The notes under the pieces are model-generated. The model saw nothing but the letters and a program-made list of their open reading frames with translations, was not told where the DNA came from and ran no database searches. This document shows positions 45,453-55,651 of a DNA stretch of 64,000 nucleotides, piece by piece. The DNA is taken from the NCBI GenBank assembly GCA_014872785.1, contig WKFJ01000038.1, positions 1-64,000 on the forward strand. Direction: 5' to 3'. This DNA comes from Alteromonadaceae bacterium (lineage in GTDB: Bacteria > Pseudomonadota > Gammaproteobacteria > Enterobacterales > Alteromonadaceae). The position numbers and the translations under genes are program-made. Position 1 is the stretch's first letter. Every line of letters begins with the position of its first letter.

Positions 45453-47357
45453 ATGAAAAAAGCACTAATTATTACAATGGTTGTCGCTAGTGCTGCACTA
45501 ATCAATCCTATTAATGCACAAGAGCGCCCACCAAGAGGTGAGCAACCTGAGCGTCCAGAAAACCCAAGAAATCCGGATCAACCAAGAAATCCAGACGAGC
45601 CAAGAAACCCGGATCAACCAAGAAATCCAGATAATCCCAGAAGAAACCCAGATAATCCTAGAAACCCTGATGATCCGAGACGAAATCCAGGGAACCCTGA
45701 CAATCCAGGCAATCCAGGCAATCCAGGCAATCCAGGTAATCCTGGCGAACCAGATAATCCAGGCAATCCAGGTAATCCTGGCGAACCAGATAATCCAGGT
45801 GAACCAGAAAACCCAGGTGAACCAGAAAACCCAGGTGAACCAGAAAACCCAGGTGAACCAGAGAACCCAGGCAACAATGCACTGGATCAGGAATTACAGC
45901 AACTGGTGCAACAGATGAATTTGGATCCTATTGAAGACACTGGTTTTCCAAGTATCCAAGACCCTCTACCGCAGTTGGGTAAAGATTTGTTTTTCGCCAA
46001 GAACCTCGGTGGTGAACAAAGCGCGGCTTGTGTTACTTGTCACCACCCGATGTTAGGCGGTACGGATAATATCTCATTATCTGTTGGTGTAGATGCTGTT
46101 AATGAATTGGATCAGGATAGTCATGATTTGTTAGGCCATGGTCGCTTCAATGGCAACGACGATGACAACTTACCTTCAGTACCGAGAAACGCGCCCAGCG
46201 TTTTTAACGCAGGTTTAAACGAGCAGCGTATGTTTTGGGACGGGAGAGTTGAGCGGGTTCGCAACGGTGGTATCTTAACGCCAGATTCAAATACCAATCA
46301 GCAAGGCAACAGGGTGCCGGATGCGAACTTACCCGCAGGCACAACCATTGCCGCTGCGCAAGCTCGTTTCCCAGTTACCTCACCAGATGAAATGCGTGGT
46401 GATTTCGAATTTGATTTGGATAATCAAGAGTTAAGAGCCGCGCTGGAGCAACGTTTTACCAACGAATCAGACGATTTTCAGAGTACATGGCCACAAGCTT
46501 TTGAAGTAGCCTACGGTGACACAGAAGTTAACTTTGACCGCATTTTTGAAGCTATTGGCGAATACGAACGTTCAATGACGTTTGTTGATAGCCCTTGGAA
46601 CAACTATTTAGCTGGTGATACCACTGCGCTGACTGACCAAGAAAAAGCGGGAGCAATCTTATTCTTTACCCCAAGAAATCAAGGCGGAGCAGGATGTTCA
46701 CGCTGTCACTCGGGCTCAATGTTAGCCGGTAACGGTCATCAATTAGTTGCTTTCCCACAGTTTGGGCCTGGCAAAGGTAACCCAGGTGAGAATGCAAACA
46801 ACCATGACTTCGGCCGCGAGAACATTACGGGTGACCAAGAAGATAGATTTCATTTCAGAGCACCCAGTTTGTTAAACATTGAAGTAACAGCGCCATATGG
46901 CCATGCTGGAGCGTATGAAACGCTTGAAGAAGTGGTTCGTCATTACAATAATCCGCGTCAAGCGATAAACCGTTTATTCGGTGCGCAGGGTGGGCAAGCG
47001 TTTGCCAATGGCAATGCACCCTTTTGTCAGTTACCGCAAATTGCAGCTTTGATGCAAAAGAATAACTTGTCCTGCGATGAGATTTACCCAGATGCCTACG
47101 ACAATTCAATTGCAGTAGCAGACTATCTTGACGACGCCCGCGATGGCGACGTGCCGGCTCGTGACATACTTAACGGTGGAGCTGGGCTTAATGGCAACGA
47201 GCGAGCACAAGTCGTCGCATTTCTACGTGCACTGACAGACCCTTGTGTGCTCGACAGGGAGTGCATGGATCCTTGGATTGTCGATGGAGATGACGTCGCA
47301 AGCTTCCCGGACAATAACCCTCTTGTGGCAACCAATGAAGATTCACAGGAACTCTAG
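45453..47357 (+). CDS. Di-haem cytochrome c peroxidase with tandem-repeat Pro-rich linker
   Basis: 634-residue periplasmic protein. Signal peptide ends at NPINA (residue 22). Residues 23-142 are almost only Pro, Asn, Gly, Glu, Asp, Arg and Gln in short repeats: first NPDxPR units, then NPG, then EPENPG units (four near-identical 18-base copies at the end). The catalytic part follows with haem motifs CVTCH (193-197) and CSRCH (415-419), and family segments [25 protein letters not shown] and [20 protein letters not shown]. It belongs to the cytochrome-c peroxidase/MauG group, which reduces peroxide with electrons from cytochrome c. Canonical members lack such a linker and are near 320-480 residues. 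It is a single gene with a terminator. Confidence 0.9.
   Translation: MKKALIITMVVASAALINPINAQERPPRGEQPERPENPRNPDQPRNPDEPRNPDQPRNPDNPRRNPDNPRNPDDPRRNPGNPDNPGNPGNPGNPGNPGEPDNPGNPGNPGEPDNPGEPENPGEPENPGEPENPGEPENPGNNALDQELQQLVQQMNLDPIEDTGFPSIQDPLPQLGKDLFFAKNLGGEQSAACVTCHHPMLGGTDNISLSVGVDAVNELDQDSHDLLGHGRFNGNDDDNLPSVPRNAPSVFNAGLNEQRMFWDGRVERVRNGGILTPDSNTNQQGNRVPDANLPAGTTIAAAQARFPVTSPDEMRGDFEFDLDNQELRAALEQRFTNESDDFQSTWPQAFEVAYGDTEVNFDRIFEAIGEYERSMTFVDSPWNNYLAGDTTALTDQEKAGAILFFTPRNQGGAGCSRCHSGSMLAGNGHQLVAFPQFGPGKGNPGENANNHDFGRENITGDQEDRFHFRAPSLLNIEVTAPYGHAGAYETLEEVVRHYNNPRQAINRLFGAQGGQAFANGNAPFCQLPQIAALMQKNNLSCDEIYPDAYDNSIAVADYLDDARDGDVPARDILNGGAGLNGNERAQVVAFLRALTDPCVLDRECMDPWIVDGDDVASFPDNNPLVATNEDSQEL
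45520..45872 (+). repeat. In-frame tandem repeat DNA encoding the NPG/EPENPG linker
   Basis: Units of 9 and 18 bases repeat: AATCCAGGC-type (Asn-Pro-Gly) copies near 45700-45760, and about four copies of GGTGAACCAGAAAACCCA near 45795-45872. Near-perfect identity of the last copies implies recent slippage or unequal exchange. Copy number is likely to differ between strains. Repeats also create long open frames on other strands, which are artefacts. Confidence 0.85.
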
Positions 47358-47370
47358 AGTGACAAATTAT

Positions 47371-47400
47371 AAAGGGGTTCGCATAGCGAACCCTTTTTTA
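47371..47400. terminator. Terminator after cytochrome c peroxidase, shared with cmoB
   Basis: AAAGGG(G)TTCGC pairs with GCGAACCCTTT with one bulged G and a 3-base loop, then T-run on the plus strand and A-rich side on the other. It can serve both convergent genes and overlaps the stop of cmoB. Confidence 0.82.
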
Positions 47401-48363
47401 TTTGTACGCTATAAACGTAGCACGCCTTGGTGCTGGATATCCCTCGATAGTTTTGCTGACATCGTTGGGATCTAAGAAGTCTTTCAATGAGTGATTGGTC
47501 ATCCAGTCAGTGCTGCGCTGTTCATCGAGCGAAGTTACATCCGTATCCACAAGCTTTGCTTGTTTAAAACCTGCTCGGTCTAACCATTGCAGCATGGCTT
47601 TCTCACTGGGCAAAAACCACACATTACGCATCTGAGCATAGCGTTCACCTGGCACTAATACGGTGTTTTCGTCACCTTCAACAACGAGTGTTTCAAGTAT
47701 CAATTCGCCGCCTTTTCTAAGCTGGTCCTTGAGCTGCTGTAAAAACTCAAATGGGCTTTTTCGGTGATATAAAACGCCCATAGAAAACACCGTATCAAAC
47801 GCTTGCAACTTAGGCATTTGTTCGATGCCGATAGGCATTAGGTCGATGTTTGCTGTGGGGTTGAAGTGTTTTATTGCCTGAAATTGAATAAGAAATAATT
47901 GCGTTGGGTCGATTCCCACCACTGAATGGGCGCCAGCGCCAAGCATTCGCCACATGTGATAACCACTACCACAGCCCACATCTAACACCCACTTATCAGT
48001 AAGATCACTGATATGTGGCGCAACTCTGTCCCATTTCCAATCAGAACGCCATTCGGTATTTATATGAATACCATGAACGTCAAAAGGCCCTTTTCTCCAA
48101 GGCATAAATTGACGCAGCAAGCCTTCAATTTGTTTTTGCGTATATTGGTCAATATCCTCAGCGTTGCCAAAGGCTACGGCATTTTGTAGTTCTATAGTAG
48201 AAGGTGTCGTGTTGGGCAGCTTATCAATCAGTTTGCACCACTTCTTGAACTCGCCATGTAGCGCTTCTTTTTCCCATATTGCCAAATCGCGGGGCAGGGT
48301 TTCTAACCACTGGCTGAGCGGTGAGATCGCGATTTTTTGATAAAATTCGTTAAACCATTGCAT
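47398..48363 (-). CDS. cmoB: tRNA U34 carboxymethyltransferase CmoB
   Basis: 321 residues. CmoB moves the carboxymethyl group from carboxy-SAM to 5-hydroxyuridine at wobble position 34, giving cmo5U in tRNAs that read four-fold codons. The SAM-like site is [16 protein letters not shown] near 125, with [14 protein letters not shown] after it. Length and the conserved [20 protein letters not shown] opening are normal. It follows cmoA by four bases. Confidence 0.95.
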   Translation of the reverse strand: MQWFNEFYQKIAISPLSQWLETLPRDLAIWEKEALHGEFKKWCKLIDKLPNTTPSTIELQNAVAFGNAEDIDQYTQKQIEGLLRQFMPWRKGPFDVHGIHINTEWRSDWKWDRVAPHISDLTDKWVLDVGCGSGYHMWRMLGAGAHSVVGIDPTQLFLIQFQAIKHFNPTANIDLMPIGIEQMPKLQAFDTVFSMGVLYHRKSPFEFLQQLKDQLRKGGELILETLVVEGDENTVLVPGERYAQMRNVWFLPSEKAMLQWLDRAGFKQAKLVDTDVTSLDEQRSTDWMTNHSLKDFLDPNDVSKTIEGYPAPRRATFIAYK

Positions 48364-48367
48364 TGTT

Positions 48368-49105
48368 CTATTCTTCTTCAGCTTTGATAGCCAACATTGA
48401 CGTGAAATTGAAGCACTGAAACCAGGTTAATGCCTCACTGAAACCCACTTCTGTAAGCCTGTTTAAATGTCCTGACAAAGGGTCCAACTTCATCACATTT
48501 TCTAGCGCCGCGCGTTTTTGGCTAATCTCTAATTCGCTGTAGCCATTGCGACGTTTAAATTCGTGATGCAGGTCTATCAAGCTTTCGTTACCTGTACTTT
48601 GTCCAATCGACACCTTTTCGGAGAGAATTAAAATTCCGCCGGGTACTAAACCGTCATATATTTTTTGTAAAAGTGCTTGTCGTTTTTCGGGCGCAATAAA
48701 CTGTAGAGTAAAGTTCATTACAATTACCGAGGCGTTGCTAATTTCGCTCTCTGTGATGTCTTGCTGCAAAACTGTCACTGGAATATCTGACTTGAAGGCA
48801 GACAAGTGTGTATCGCAGCGAGTAACCATGGCTTGTGAATAGTCGATGGCGGTGATTGCAACTGATTTACCTGCCAAATATCGGCGCATAGAAAGTGTTG
48901 CCGCACCCAGTGAACAACCTAGGTCATAAATGCGTGTGTTGTCTTTAGCAAATCGCTGTGCAAGCAATCCAATATTATCCACGATGGTGCTGTAACCTGG
49001 CACTGAACGCTGGATCATATCGGGAAAAACTTCAACTACCTGCTGGTCAAACTGAAAGTCATCAACCTTTTGATGGGGCTGGGAATAAATTAGGTCTTTG
49101 CTCAC
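48368..49105 (-). CDS. cmoA: Carboxy-S-adenosyl-L-methionine synthase CmoA
   Basis: 245 residues. CmoA makes carboxy-SAM from SAM and prephenate for CmoB. The SAM site [15 protein letters not shown] (near 59), the [22 protein letters not shown] opening and the carboxyl-binding Arg region ([21 protein letters not shown]) fit. Gene pair cmoA-cmoB is conserved in gammaproteobacteria. It is divergent from acs with about 150 bases between. Confidence 0.95.
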   Translation of the reverse strand: MSKDLIYSQPHQKVDDFQFDQQVVEVFPDMIQRSVPGYSTIVDNIGLLAQRFAKDNTRIYDLGCSLGAATLSMRRYLAGKSVAITAIDYSQAMVTRCDTHLSAFKSDIPVTVLQQDITESEISNASVIVMNFTLQFIAPEKRQALLQKIYDGLVPGGILILSEKVSIGQSTGNESLIDLHHEFKRRNGYSELEISQKRAALENVMKLDPLSGHLNRLTEVGFSEALTWFQCFNFTSMLAIKAEEE

Positions 49106-49251
49106 ACTTAAGCTTCTATTTTGTGGTTCAACGCGGGATTTTAACTTAATTAATGAGTTGAATTAAATAGAAGATTTTTCTACTTGCGCCCAATGAATTG
49201 CTCGAATAGTCTTGGTTTAATACAAGAATAATCTTAAGTTGGAGGAACAAG

Positions 49252-51195
49252 ATGACCCAAGACCTGTTCCCGGTTGCAGCAGAGATTGCTGAATCGGCGC
49301 GTATCAACGATGACACTTATTTGTCGATGTACGAAAAATCCATTTCCGATCCCGATGCCTTTTGGCAAGAGCAAGCCCAGCGCATATCCTGGTATGAGCC
49401 TTTTACCAGCGTTAAGTCGAGTCAGTTTTCCAAACAGGATGTGACTATAGAATGGTTCAAAGGTGGTAAGTTGAATATCGCTTATAACTGTATCGACCGC
49501 CACTTGCCTGAGCACGCAAATCGCACCGCCATCATTTGGGAAGGCGATGAAGAGAACCAAAGCGAACACATTAGTTATCAGCGACTGCATGATGAAGTGT
49601 GCAAGATTGCCAATGGCTTGAAGAAGAAAGGCGTAGGCAAGGGCGACCGCGTTATAATCTACATGCCGATGATACCTGAAGCGGCTTACATAATGTTGGC
49701 CTGTGCCAGAATTGGTGCAATTCATTCCGTTGTCTTTGGTGGCTTCTCACCTAACGCTATTGCAGATCGAATCATAGATTGTGGTGCAAAGGTAGTTGTC
49801 ACAGCTGATGAAGGCATTCGTGGTGGCCGCAAAGTGCCATTAATGGAGAATGTTATCAAGGCGCTGGAAAATCCTGCTGTGGACTGTATTGACAGCGTTG
49901 TCATGTATAGGTACACCGATGCTGCTATTAGTTTGGTTGAAGGACGTGATGTTGTCTGGCAAGAACTCACTCAAGATTGTGCCATCACTTGTACACCGGA
50001 ACCAATGGATTCTGAAGATCCCCTGTTTATTTTGTATACGTCTGGTTCAACGGGTAAACCCAAAGGGGTTGTGCATACCACTGGTGGCTACCTTGTATAT
50101 GCCTCTTTGACCCATGAAAGTATCTTTGACTATCAACTTGACGATATTTACTGGTGTGCTGCTGACGTGGGCTGGATAACAGGTCACACCTACATTGTTT
50201 ATGGGCCTTTGAGTAATTGTGCTACTACTTTGATGTTTGAAGGGGTGCCAACTTACCCAGACGCCGGCCGTATTGGTAGAGTAGTAGATAAACACAAGGT
50301 CAATATTCTCTACACTGCACCGACCGCTATTCGAGCGTTGATGGCAAAGGGCGATGAACCCGTTGCGTCATCATCCCGCGAGAGTTTGCGTTTACTTGGT
50401 AGTGTGGGGGAGCCTATTAACCCTGAAGCTTGGCACTGGTATTACGACAATATTGGCAACCAATCTTGTCCTATCGTGGATACTTGGTGGCAAACCGAAA
50501 CAGGTGGCATCATGATTACTCCGCTACCCGGAGCAACAGCGTTGAAACCTGGCTCAGCTACACGTCCATTCTTTGGCGTAAAACCTGAGTTGGTAGATGC
50601 CGATGGCAGGGTTTTAGAAGGCGCAGTTGATGGCAATTTGGTGATTACCGACTCTTGGCCTGGTCAGGCTCGCACGGTTTGGCAAGATCACGAGCGTTTC
50701 ATTCAAACTTATTTCAGTACTTACGACGGTTATTATTTCACGGGCGATGGCGCGAGACGCGATGAGGACGGTTACTTTTGGATAACTGGCCGTGTCGATG
50801 ATGTATTGAACGTATCGGGTCACCGTTTGGGAACCGCCGAGATAGAGAGTTCGTTGGTAGCGCACGAAGCCATTGCCGAAGCAGCGGTAGTGGGTTATCC
50901 GCACGATATTAAGGGGCAGGGTATTTATGCATATTTACTGCCTAACGATGGTGTAGAGGTTACTGAAGAGCTCACTAAAGAGGTCATTAAATGGGTGAGA
51001 AGTGATTTGAGCCCGATTGCAGCCCCCGATTTGTTGCAGTGGACTGGTGGATTGCCTAAAACCCGTTCAGGCAAAATAATGCGCCGTATTCTTCGGAAAA
51101 TCGCCGCAGATGATTTTGCTGCATTAGGGGATACTTCCACCCTGGCAGACCCAGCTGTTGTGCCCGATTTAATCGAAAATCGGCTCAACAAGTAG
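49252..51195 (+). CDS. acs: Acetyl-CoA synthetase
   Basis: 647 residues, the normal Acs length; activates acetate with ATP and CoA through acetyl-AMP. The AMP-loop [15 protein letters not shown] is near residue 265, WWQTETGG near 415, the hinge [13 protein letters not shown] near 525, and the regulatory acetylatable Lys in [12 protein letters not shown] near 610. A strong GGAGGA precedes the start. The acetate path continues with GltA, Sdh and Suc in this window. A LuxR-type regulator follows. Confidence 0.96.
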   Translation: MTQDLFPVAAEIAESARINDDTYLSMYEKSISDPDAFWQEQAQRISWYEPFTSVKSSQFSKQDVTIEWFKGGKLNIAYNCIDRHLPEHANRTAIIWEGDEENQSEHISYQRLHDEVCKIANGLKKKGVGKGDRVIIYMPMIPEAAYIMLACARIGAIHSVVFGGFSPNAIADRIIDCGAKVVVTADEGIRGGRKVPLMENVIKALENPAVDCIDSVVMYRYTDAAISLVEGRDVVWQELTQDCAITCTPEPMDSEDPLFILYTSGSTGKPKGVVHTTGGYLVYASLTHESIFDYQLDDIYWCAADVGWITGHTYIVYGPLSNCATTLMFEGVPTYPDAGRIGRVVDKHKVNILYTAPTAIRALMAKGDEPVASSSRESLRLLGSVGEPINPEAWHWYYDNIGNQSCPIVDTWWQTETGGIMITPLPGATALKPGSATRPFFGVKPELVDADGRVLEGAVDGNLVITDSWPGQARTVWQDHERFIQTYFSTYDGYYFTGDGARRDEDGYFWITGRVDDVLNVSGHRLGTAEIESSLVAHEAIAEAAVVGYPHDIKGQGIYAYLLPNDGVEVTEELTKEVIKWVRSDLSPIAAPDLLQWTGGLPKTRSGKIMRRILRKIAADDFAALGDTSTLADPAVVPDLIENRLNK

Positions 51196-51257
51196 TTGAT
51201 TAGCAAAATTATTTGTCAAACGCTGGAAATCGTTAGACTAAAGTATTAGTCTTGTTT

Positions 51258-51283
51258 AGCGGGGTATTTATACCTCGCTTTGT
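51258..51283 (+). terminator. Possible weak terminator after acs
   Basis: AGCGGGGTA-TTTA-TACCTCGCT forms a 9-bp stem with one G-U pair, followed by TTTGTTGG. The poor T-run suggests partial read-through to the regulator gene. Confidence 0.4.
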
Positions 51284-51304
51284 TGGTTTCTACATGGATA
51301 TAAA

Positions 51305-51940
51305 ATGACAAAATTTCTAATAGCTGACGATCACCCTCTGTTTCGAGATGCATTGTCAGGCGCGTTAGCACCTATGTTCGATGATCTGCAATTGGTTCAT
51401 TCAGGAACCCTAGACGAAACCATCAAAGCCATCGAAACAAACAAAGACCTAGATCTTATTCTCCTGGACTTACACATGCCGGGCAGTGAGGATTTTTACG
51501 GCGTCATAAGAGTTACGGAAGATTTCCCAAATATTCCGGTAGCCGTTGTGTCTGGCAGCGACTCAGTTAATGTCGTCTCTAAAGTAATGGCCTTCGGTGC
51601 GAAGGGGTTTATCCCTAAAACTACTGCCTCAGCTACCACAGCAGAAGCGATTAAAACGATTTTGGCAGGCAATACCTGGTTACCAGAGGAGATGCGCAAG
51701 GGCATGGTACGAGTAGAGCGTGACGAAATTGATATCGCGACACGCATGGCTGAACTTACGCCAAAGCAATTCCAAGTACTAAAACACCTCCAATCTGGTT
51801 TGCTCAATAAGCAAATTGCATTCGACCTCAACATCACTGAAGCGACCGTAAAAGCGCACATCAGTGCTATCTTTAAAAAGTTACAAGTTAATAATAGAAC
51901 ACAAGCGGTATTGATTGCTGAGAAAATGCAGTTAAACTAA
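51305..51940 (+). CDS. NarL/LuxR-family response regulator (CrbR/ErdR-like)
   Basis: 211 residues: receiver domain ([11 protein letters not shown]; phospho-Asp in [10 protein letters not shown] near residue 58; Lys in GFIPKTT near 104) and C-terminal LuxR-type HTH ([40 protein letters not shown]). Its place just downstream of acs matches the CrbR/ErdR regulators that activate acs in Vibrio and Pseudomonas as part of the acetate switch. That match is an inference from position and domain type. No sensor kinase gene is adjacent. Confidence 0.88.
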   Translation: MTKFLIADDHPLFRDALSGALAPMFDDLQLVHSGTLDETIKAIETNKDLDLILLDLHMPGSEDFYGVIRVTEDFPNIPVAVVSGSDSVNVVSKVMAFGAKGFIPKTTASATTAEAIKTILAGNTWLPEEMRKGMVRVERDEIDIATRMAELTPKQFQVLKHLQSGLLNKQIAFDLNITEATVKAHISAIFKKLQVNNRTQAVLIAEKMQLN

Positions 51941-51975
51941 CCGCCTGGTCAACTTTTTTAAAATTAGAGGCAATT

Positions 51976-52971
51976 ATGATAGATGCTAAGGCTCCCTTAG
52001 TAGATTTGCATCGCCATCTTGATGGCAATATTCTACCTGCAACCATATGGAAACTGGCTCAACGAAACGGCATTGAACTCCCTGCCTCATCTCTTGAAGA
52101 ACTAATTCCGCTGACGCAAATACAAGATCAAACCAGTGACTTACTGGCATTTTTACAGAAGCTAGATTATGGCGTATCGGTATTAGCCAGGCTTGATGAT
52201 TGCTATGAAGTAGCATACGAGAACATGTTAGATGCAGAGCGCCAAGGTCTTGATTACGTGGAATTACGCTTTTCTCCTTACTACATGTCAATGAATCACG
52301 ATTTAAATATGGCCGATGTGGTCGCCGCCGTGATTGATGGCGTAAATGCGGGTAGCAAGGAAACTGGGGTTAAAAGCAACCTGATTGGTATCTTGAGTCG
52401 AACCTTTGGTGCAGAGACCTGTATGCGTGAACTAGAATCGTTAATCGCACACAAAGACAAGATTACTGCGTTGGACTTAGCGGGAGATGAAATTAATTAT
52501 CCTGCACATATGTACAAGGAGCACTTTGCAAAAGGTCGTGACGCTGGCTGGCAAATTACTGTGCATGCCGGTGAAGCAGACGGCCCACAAAGCATTTGGA
52601 ATGCCATTGAAATGTTAGGTGCTACACGTATCGGGCATGGTGTGGCAGCAACTCAAGATCCAAAACTCATGGAGTTTATGGCGAAAAACAAAATTGCTGT
52701 TGAATCTTGCCCGACGTCGAACTATCAGACGGCGACCGTAAAAAGCATTGAGTCACATCCGTTACCGACGTTTTTAGAAAATGGATTGCTTGTGTGTTTA
52801 AACACTGATGATCCTGCGGTATCGAACATCGATTTGCCACACGAATACAAAGTGGCGTCAGAGGTGATTGGACTAACTGACGAGCAATTAGCCCTAGTTC
52901 AACGCAATGGCGTTGCAGCGGCGTTTCTAAGTGATTCTGACAAGAAGGCGTTGTTGACCTCTAAAGCTTAG
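51976..52971 (+). CDS. add: Adenosine deaminase
   Basis: 331 residues, zinc enzyme that deaminates adenosine to inosine. Metal and catalytic motifs are intact: DLHRHLDGN (residues 10-18), VHAGEAD (near 196), RIGHGV (near 213) and [11 protein letters not shown] (near 276). A short 35-base gap follows the response regulator, so the two could be co-transcribed although they are functionally unrelated. A bidirectional terminator follows. Confidence 0.94.
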   Translation: MIDAKAPLVDLHRHLDGNILPATIWKLAQRNGIELPASSLEELIPLTQIQDQTSDLLAFLQKLDYGVSVLARLDDCYEVAYENMLDAERQGLDYVELRFSPYYMSMNHDLNMADVVAAVIDGVNAGSKETGVKSNLIGILSRTFGAETCMRELESLIAHKDKITALDLAGDEINYPAHMYKEHFAKGRDAGWQITVHAGEADGPQSIWNAIEMLGATRIGHGVAATQDPKLMEFMAKNKIAVESCPTSNYQTATVKSIESHPLPTFLENGLLVCLNTDDPAVSNIDLPHEYKVASEVIGLTDEQLALVQRNGVAAAFLSDSDKKALLTSKA

Positions 52972-53020
52972 ATTTTGCTTGAGGGTTAGGGGAGTTAATG
53001 CTCCTTATTTCGTACCCATA

Positions 53021-53050
53021 AAAAAAGCCGCGGTAAACGCGGCTTTTTTA
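53021..53050. terminator. Bidirectional terminator between add and TonB receptor
   Basis: AAAAAAGCCGCG-GTAAA-CGCGGCTTTTTT, with A and T runs on both sides, serves both convergent genes. Confidence 0.93.
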
Positions 53051-53064
53051 TTGGGACTTCTCTA

Positions 53065-55374
53065 TTAGTAGAAGTTAGAGATGAACTCAACGCCCCAGAA
53101 TGTTGGCTCGTTTACGTAACCAGTCAGATTATTAAAATCGATGGCACCAGTAAGCTGCTCTTCGCCAGTGATGTTTCTACCGAAAACTGCGATTTCATAA
53201 TCGCCATTATCTGTATACCACTCATAACCTGCGCGGATACCACCTTCAAGTAGTGACTTACCTGTAAACTCCACCGACTCGTACAAGAAGAAGTTAACTT
53301 CACTGCGGTATGCCCAATCAGTATAAGCGAATAAGTTACCTTCACCCAGCTCTTGCTCGTAGCGTGCAGTGAAGTTCAAAATCCACTCAGGTGCTTGAGG
53401 TAGTGAGTTGCCGTCTAACAATGCAACACGTGTACCTAGCCCAGCATTCTCAGCAGTGTCAGCCAAATCTTGTCCATCAGCGGTTCTGATAACTGTTGGG
53501 TCAGTCACAGTACAGCCACCACCACAAGGTGCGATAGCCAGATTTGCGTCATCAATTTCAGTGTGGTTGTAACTGATACCACCGGTTAAGAACCAGTTTT
53601 CAGATACAGCGGCTTCGATATCCATTTCAAAACCATAAGCGTTGGTTTTGTCAGCGTTAACCAAGCGTGCCACGTTGCTGCCACCACCTACTGCGGTCAA
53701 CTGCTGGTCGCTAACTTGGTACATAAATACTGAACCGTTCCAGCGAGCAGTGTTATCCCAGATACGCGACTTGAAGCCCATTTCACCTGATAAAATAGTT
53801 TCAGAATCGGCTTTAGTTGGCGCAGTATCAAATAATAGGTTACCGCGAATAGAAGGCGCTCTGTAACCACGAGCGATACGTGCGTAAACGTTAGTAGTAT
53901 CGGTATATTTGTAAGTACCACTGACATCAAAACTGATTTGCGAGTCTTCTACCGTATCACTTGCGGTCGCACCTGCACTGAGCGGGCTAACAAACGGTAC
54001 AGCTTGATCAAGACGACCTGACCAATCTTTTTCATCATCTGAGTAACGAATACCAGAAGTAATCGTCAATTTGTCGCTTACGTCGTAATCTGTCGAAATA
54101 AACGCACCCCAAGCAGTCGTTTTCGCTTCTTGTGTGGTTTGACCATTCTGCGCTTGCGAGAACAACGAATCGAAGCTCAAGTTGTTAACAGTAAGCTCTT
54201 CACCGAAGTAGAAGAAACCTAACTGATAATCCAACTTACCAATGTCGTTAGACGCTAAACGCCATTCTTGGGTAATTTGCTTATGATCAGGCATGCTAGC
54301 ACCGGTTTCAGATGCAAATGGAATGAAACCTGGACCCATTTGGTTCACGAAAGATGCGCCATAACCACCGTCGATATCGCCAACAGACAATATTTCAGCT
54401 TCTTCTACTGCCGTTACAGAAGTAAAAGTATGCTGACCCATGTCGTACTCTAGCTTTAAACTTATGCCAGTTTGGTCAACTTTCTGAATATTACGAGAAG
54501 CCGCATCTTGGAAAACGGTATCGAAGTTAAAGTTATCTACTAGGTCGTTTGTACCTGGCTTGATAATGTTCGCACGGAAGATACGAGCATCTGCTTGTGC
54601 ATTTCTAACGCGATACATCAAAAGCCCTGAGAACTTGTCATTCGGCTCATAAAGCAATTGGAATTTAACCGCTTTTTCGTCGAAGCCACCTAACTGGTCA
54701 TCTGCTTCGAAACCGGGAGCGCGGTTGTCTATGTAATCTGATCTATTTTGTGATAACAACGAGACTCTTGTTGAAATCGTGTCACTAAGTCCACCGCCAA
54801 TGGCAATATCGAAATCACGAGTACTATTGGTGCCGTAAGACATATTAACGTGAGCATCGAATTCTTGTGACGGTTTAGCTGATGCTACCTTAACGATACC
54901 CGCCGGTGTGTTACGACCGAACAGCGTACCTTGTGGACCGCGAAGTACTTCCACCTGTTCCATGTCGAACATTGGGAAACCCTTAGTTAACGGGTTTTCA
55001 AGGACAACGTCGTCATAAATTAATGATACTGGTTGAGATGCCAACAAATCGAAATCTGTATTACCTAAACCACGAATGTAAAAACGTGGGAAGGTTCTAC
55101 CGAAAGAAGATTCAATAAGTAAGCTAGGAACACGTGCTGACAAGGCGCGAACGTCCAGTGCACCTGCACCAATAGTGTCCAGTTCTTTTGGCGTCATCGC
55201 CGCAACGGAAATAGGAACTTCTTGGATATTCTGAGTACGTTTTTGTGCTGTAACCATGATGGTTTCAAGCTCAAGTGAAGTTTCGTCTTGATTTTCTTCT
55301 TGAGCAACCACCGCAGTGCTTAATAATGCAGCACTAACACTAAGTGCCAGTGAGGCCTTTTTGATAGTTTTCAT
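53065..55374 (-). CDS. TonB-dependent outer-membrane receptor
   Basis: 769 residues with a signal peptide ending VVAQE (about residue 25). A TonB-box-like ETIMVTAQK lies at 38-46, the plug domain follows (VPISVAAM, RALSARVPSLL, GPQGTLFGRNTPAGIV near 150) and the barrel ends in FISNFY with terminal Tyr. The plug style, with VxVTAQK and GRNT, is that of the large TonB family used by marine bacteria for organics rather than of classic siderophore receptors. Substrate unknown. No Fur-type site is seen. It is a single gene. A convergent add lies beside it, but that does not give the substrate. Confidence 0.92.
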   Translation of the reverse strand: MKTIKKASLALSVSAALLSTAVVAQEENQDETSLELETIMVTAQKRTQNIQEVPISVAAMTPKELDTIGAGALDVRALSARVPSLLIESSFGRTFPRFYIRGLGNTDFDLLASQPVSLIYDDVVLENPLTKGFPMFDMEQVEVLRGPQGTLFGRNTPAGIVKVASAKPSQEFDAHVNMSYGTNSTRDFDIAIGGGLSDTISTRVSLLSQNRSDYIDNRAPGFEADDQLGGFDEKAVKFQLLYEPNDKFSGLLMYRVRNAQADARIFRANIIKPGTNDLVDNFNFDTVFQDAASRNIQKVDQTGISLKLEYDMGQHTFTSVTAVEEAEILSVGDIDGGYGASFVNQMGPGFIPFASETGASMPDHKQITQEWRLASNDIGKLDYQLGFFYFGEELTVNNLSFDSLFSQAQNGQTTQEAKTTAWGAFISTDYDVSDKLTITSGIRYSDDEKDWSGRLDQAVPFVSPLSAGATASDTVEDSQISFDVSGTYKYTDTTNVYARIARGYRAPSIRGNLLFDTAPTKADSETILSGEMGFKSRIWDNTARWNGSVFMYQVSDQQLTAVGGGSNVARLVNADKTNAYGFEMDIEAAVSENWFLTGGISYNHTEIDDANLAIAPCGGGCTVTDPTVIRTADGQDLADTAENAGLGTRVALLDGNSLPQAPEWILNFTARYEQELGEGNLFAYTDWAYRSEVNFFLYESVEFTGKSLLEGGIRAGYEWYTDNGDYEIAVFGRNITGEEQLTGAIDFNNLTGYVNEPTFWGVEFISNFY

Positions 55375-55605
55375 AAGCTTACCGTATATGTGTGCGAGTT
55401 TATTATGTTGTGCGTTTCCTACGCTAAATTCCCTGTTGTTTCATGTTCGAAAGGACGGTAACAAGTGCGTCCATATCGCTTGATAACTAATATAGCAACT
55501 TAGCATAAGAAAACGACGTTATTAATAGATCTTGGGCAAAAAAGGGGGAAATTGAGCAAAAAAGTTGTTTACCTGGTCAATTTTTGAGAATCATTTTGCA
55601 TTCAT

Positions 55606-55635
55606 AAAAAAGCGCTTTAAAAAAAGCGCTTTTTT
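55606..55635 (-). terminator. Terminator of gltA
   Basis: AAAAAAGCGC pairs with GCGCTTTTTT across an A/T-rich loop, 17 bases beyond the gltA stop on the minus strand. It lies 230 bases from the TonB receptor start. Confidence 0.85.
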
Positions 55636-55651
55636 ATAGAGATTTTAGACC

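Noticed and set aside
45520-45872. CRISPR-like periodic DNA
   Set aside because: Repeats are directly adjacent, in frame and without spacers; they encode the linker of the peroxidase.
45614-45918. Open frames with Gly-Ser-Pro-Gly (collagen-like) or Gln-Ile repeats on other frames of the linker DNA
   Set aside because: They follow from the repeat DNA of the cytochrome c peroxidase linker read in other frames. They lack ribosome sites, signal peptides and ends typical of real repeat proteins.
49234-49725. 163-codon open frame antisense to acs
   Set aside because: It overlaps the acs start region entirely, and no family features are seen. acs is certain.
55375-55605. Fur box upstream of the TonB receptor
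   Set aside because: No GATAATGATAATCATTATC-like palindrome is visible; iron control is not supported.
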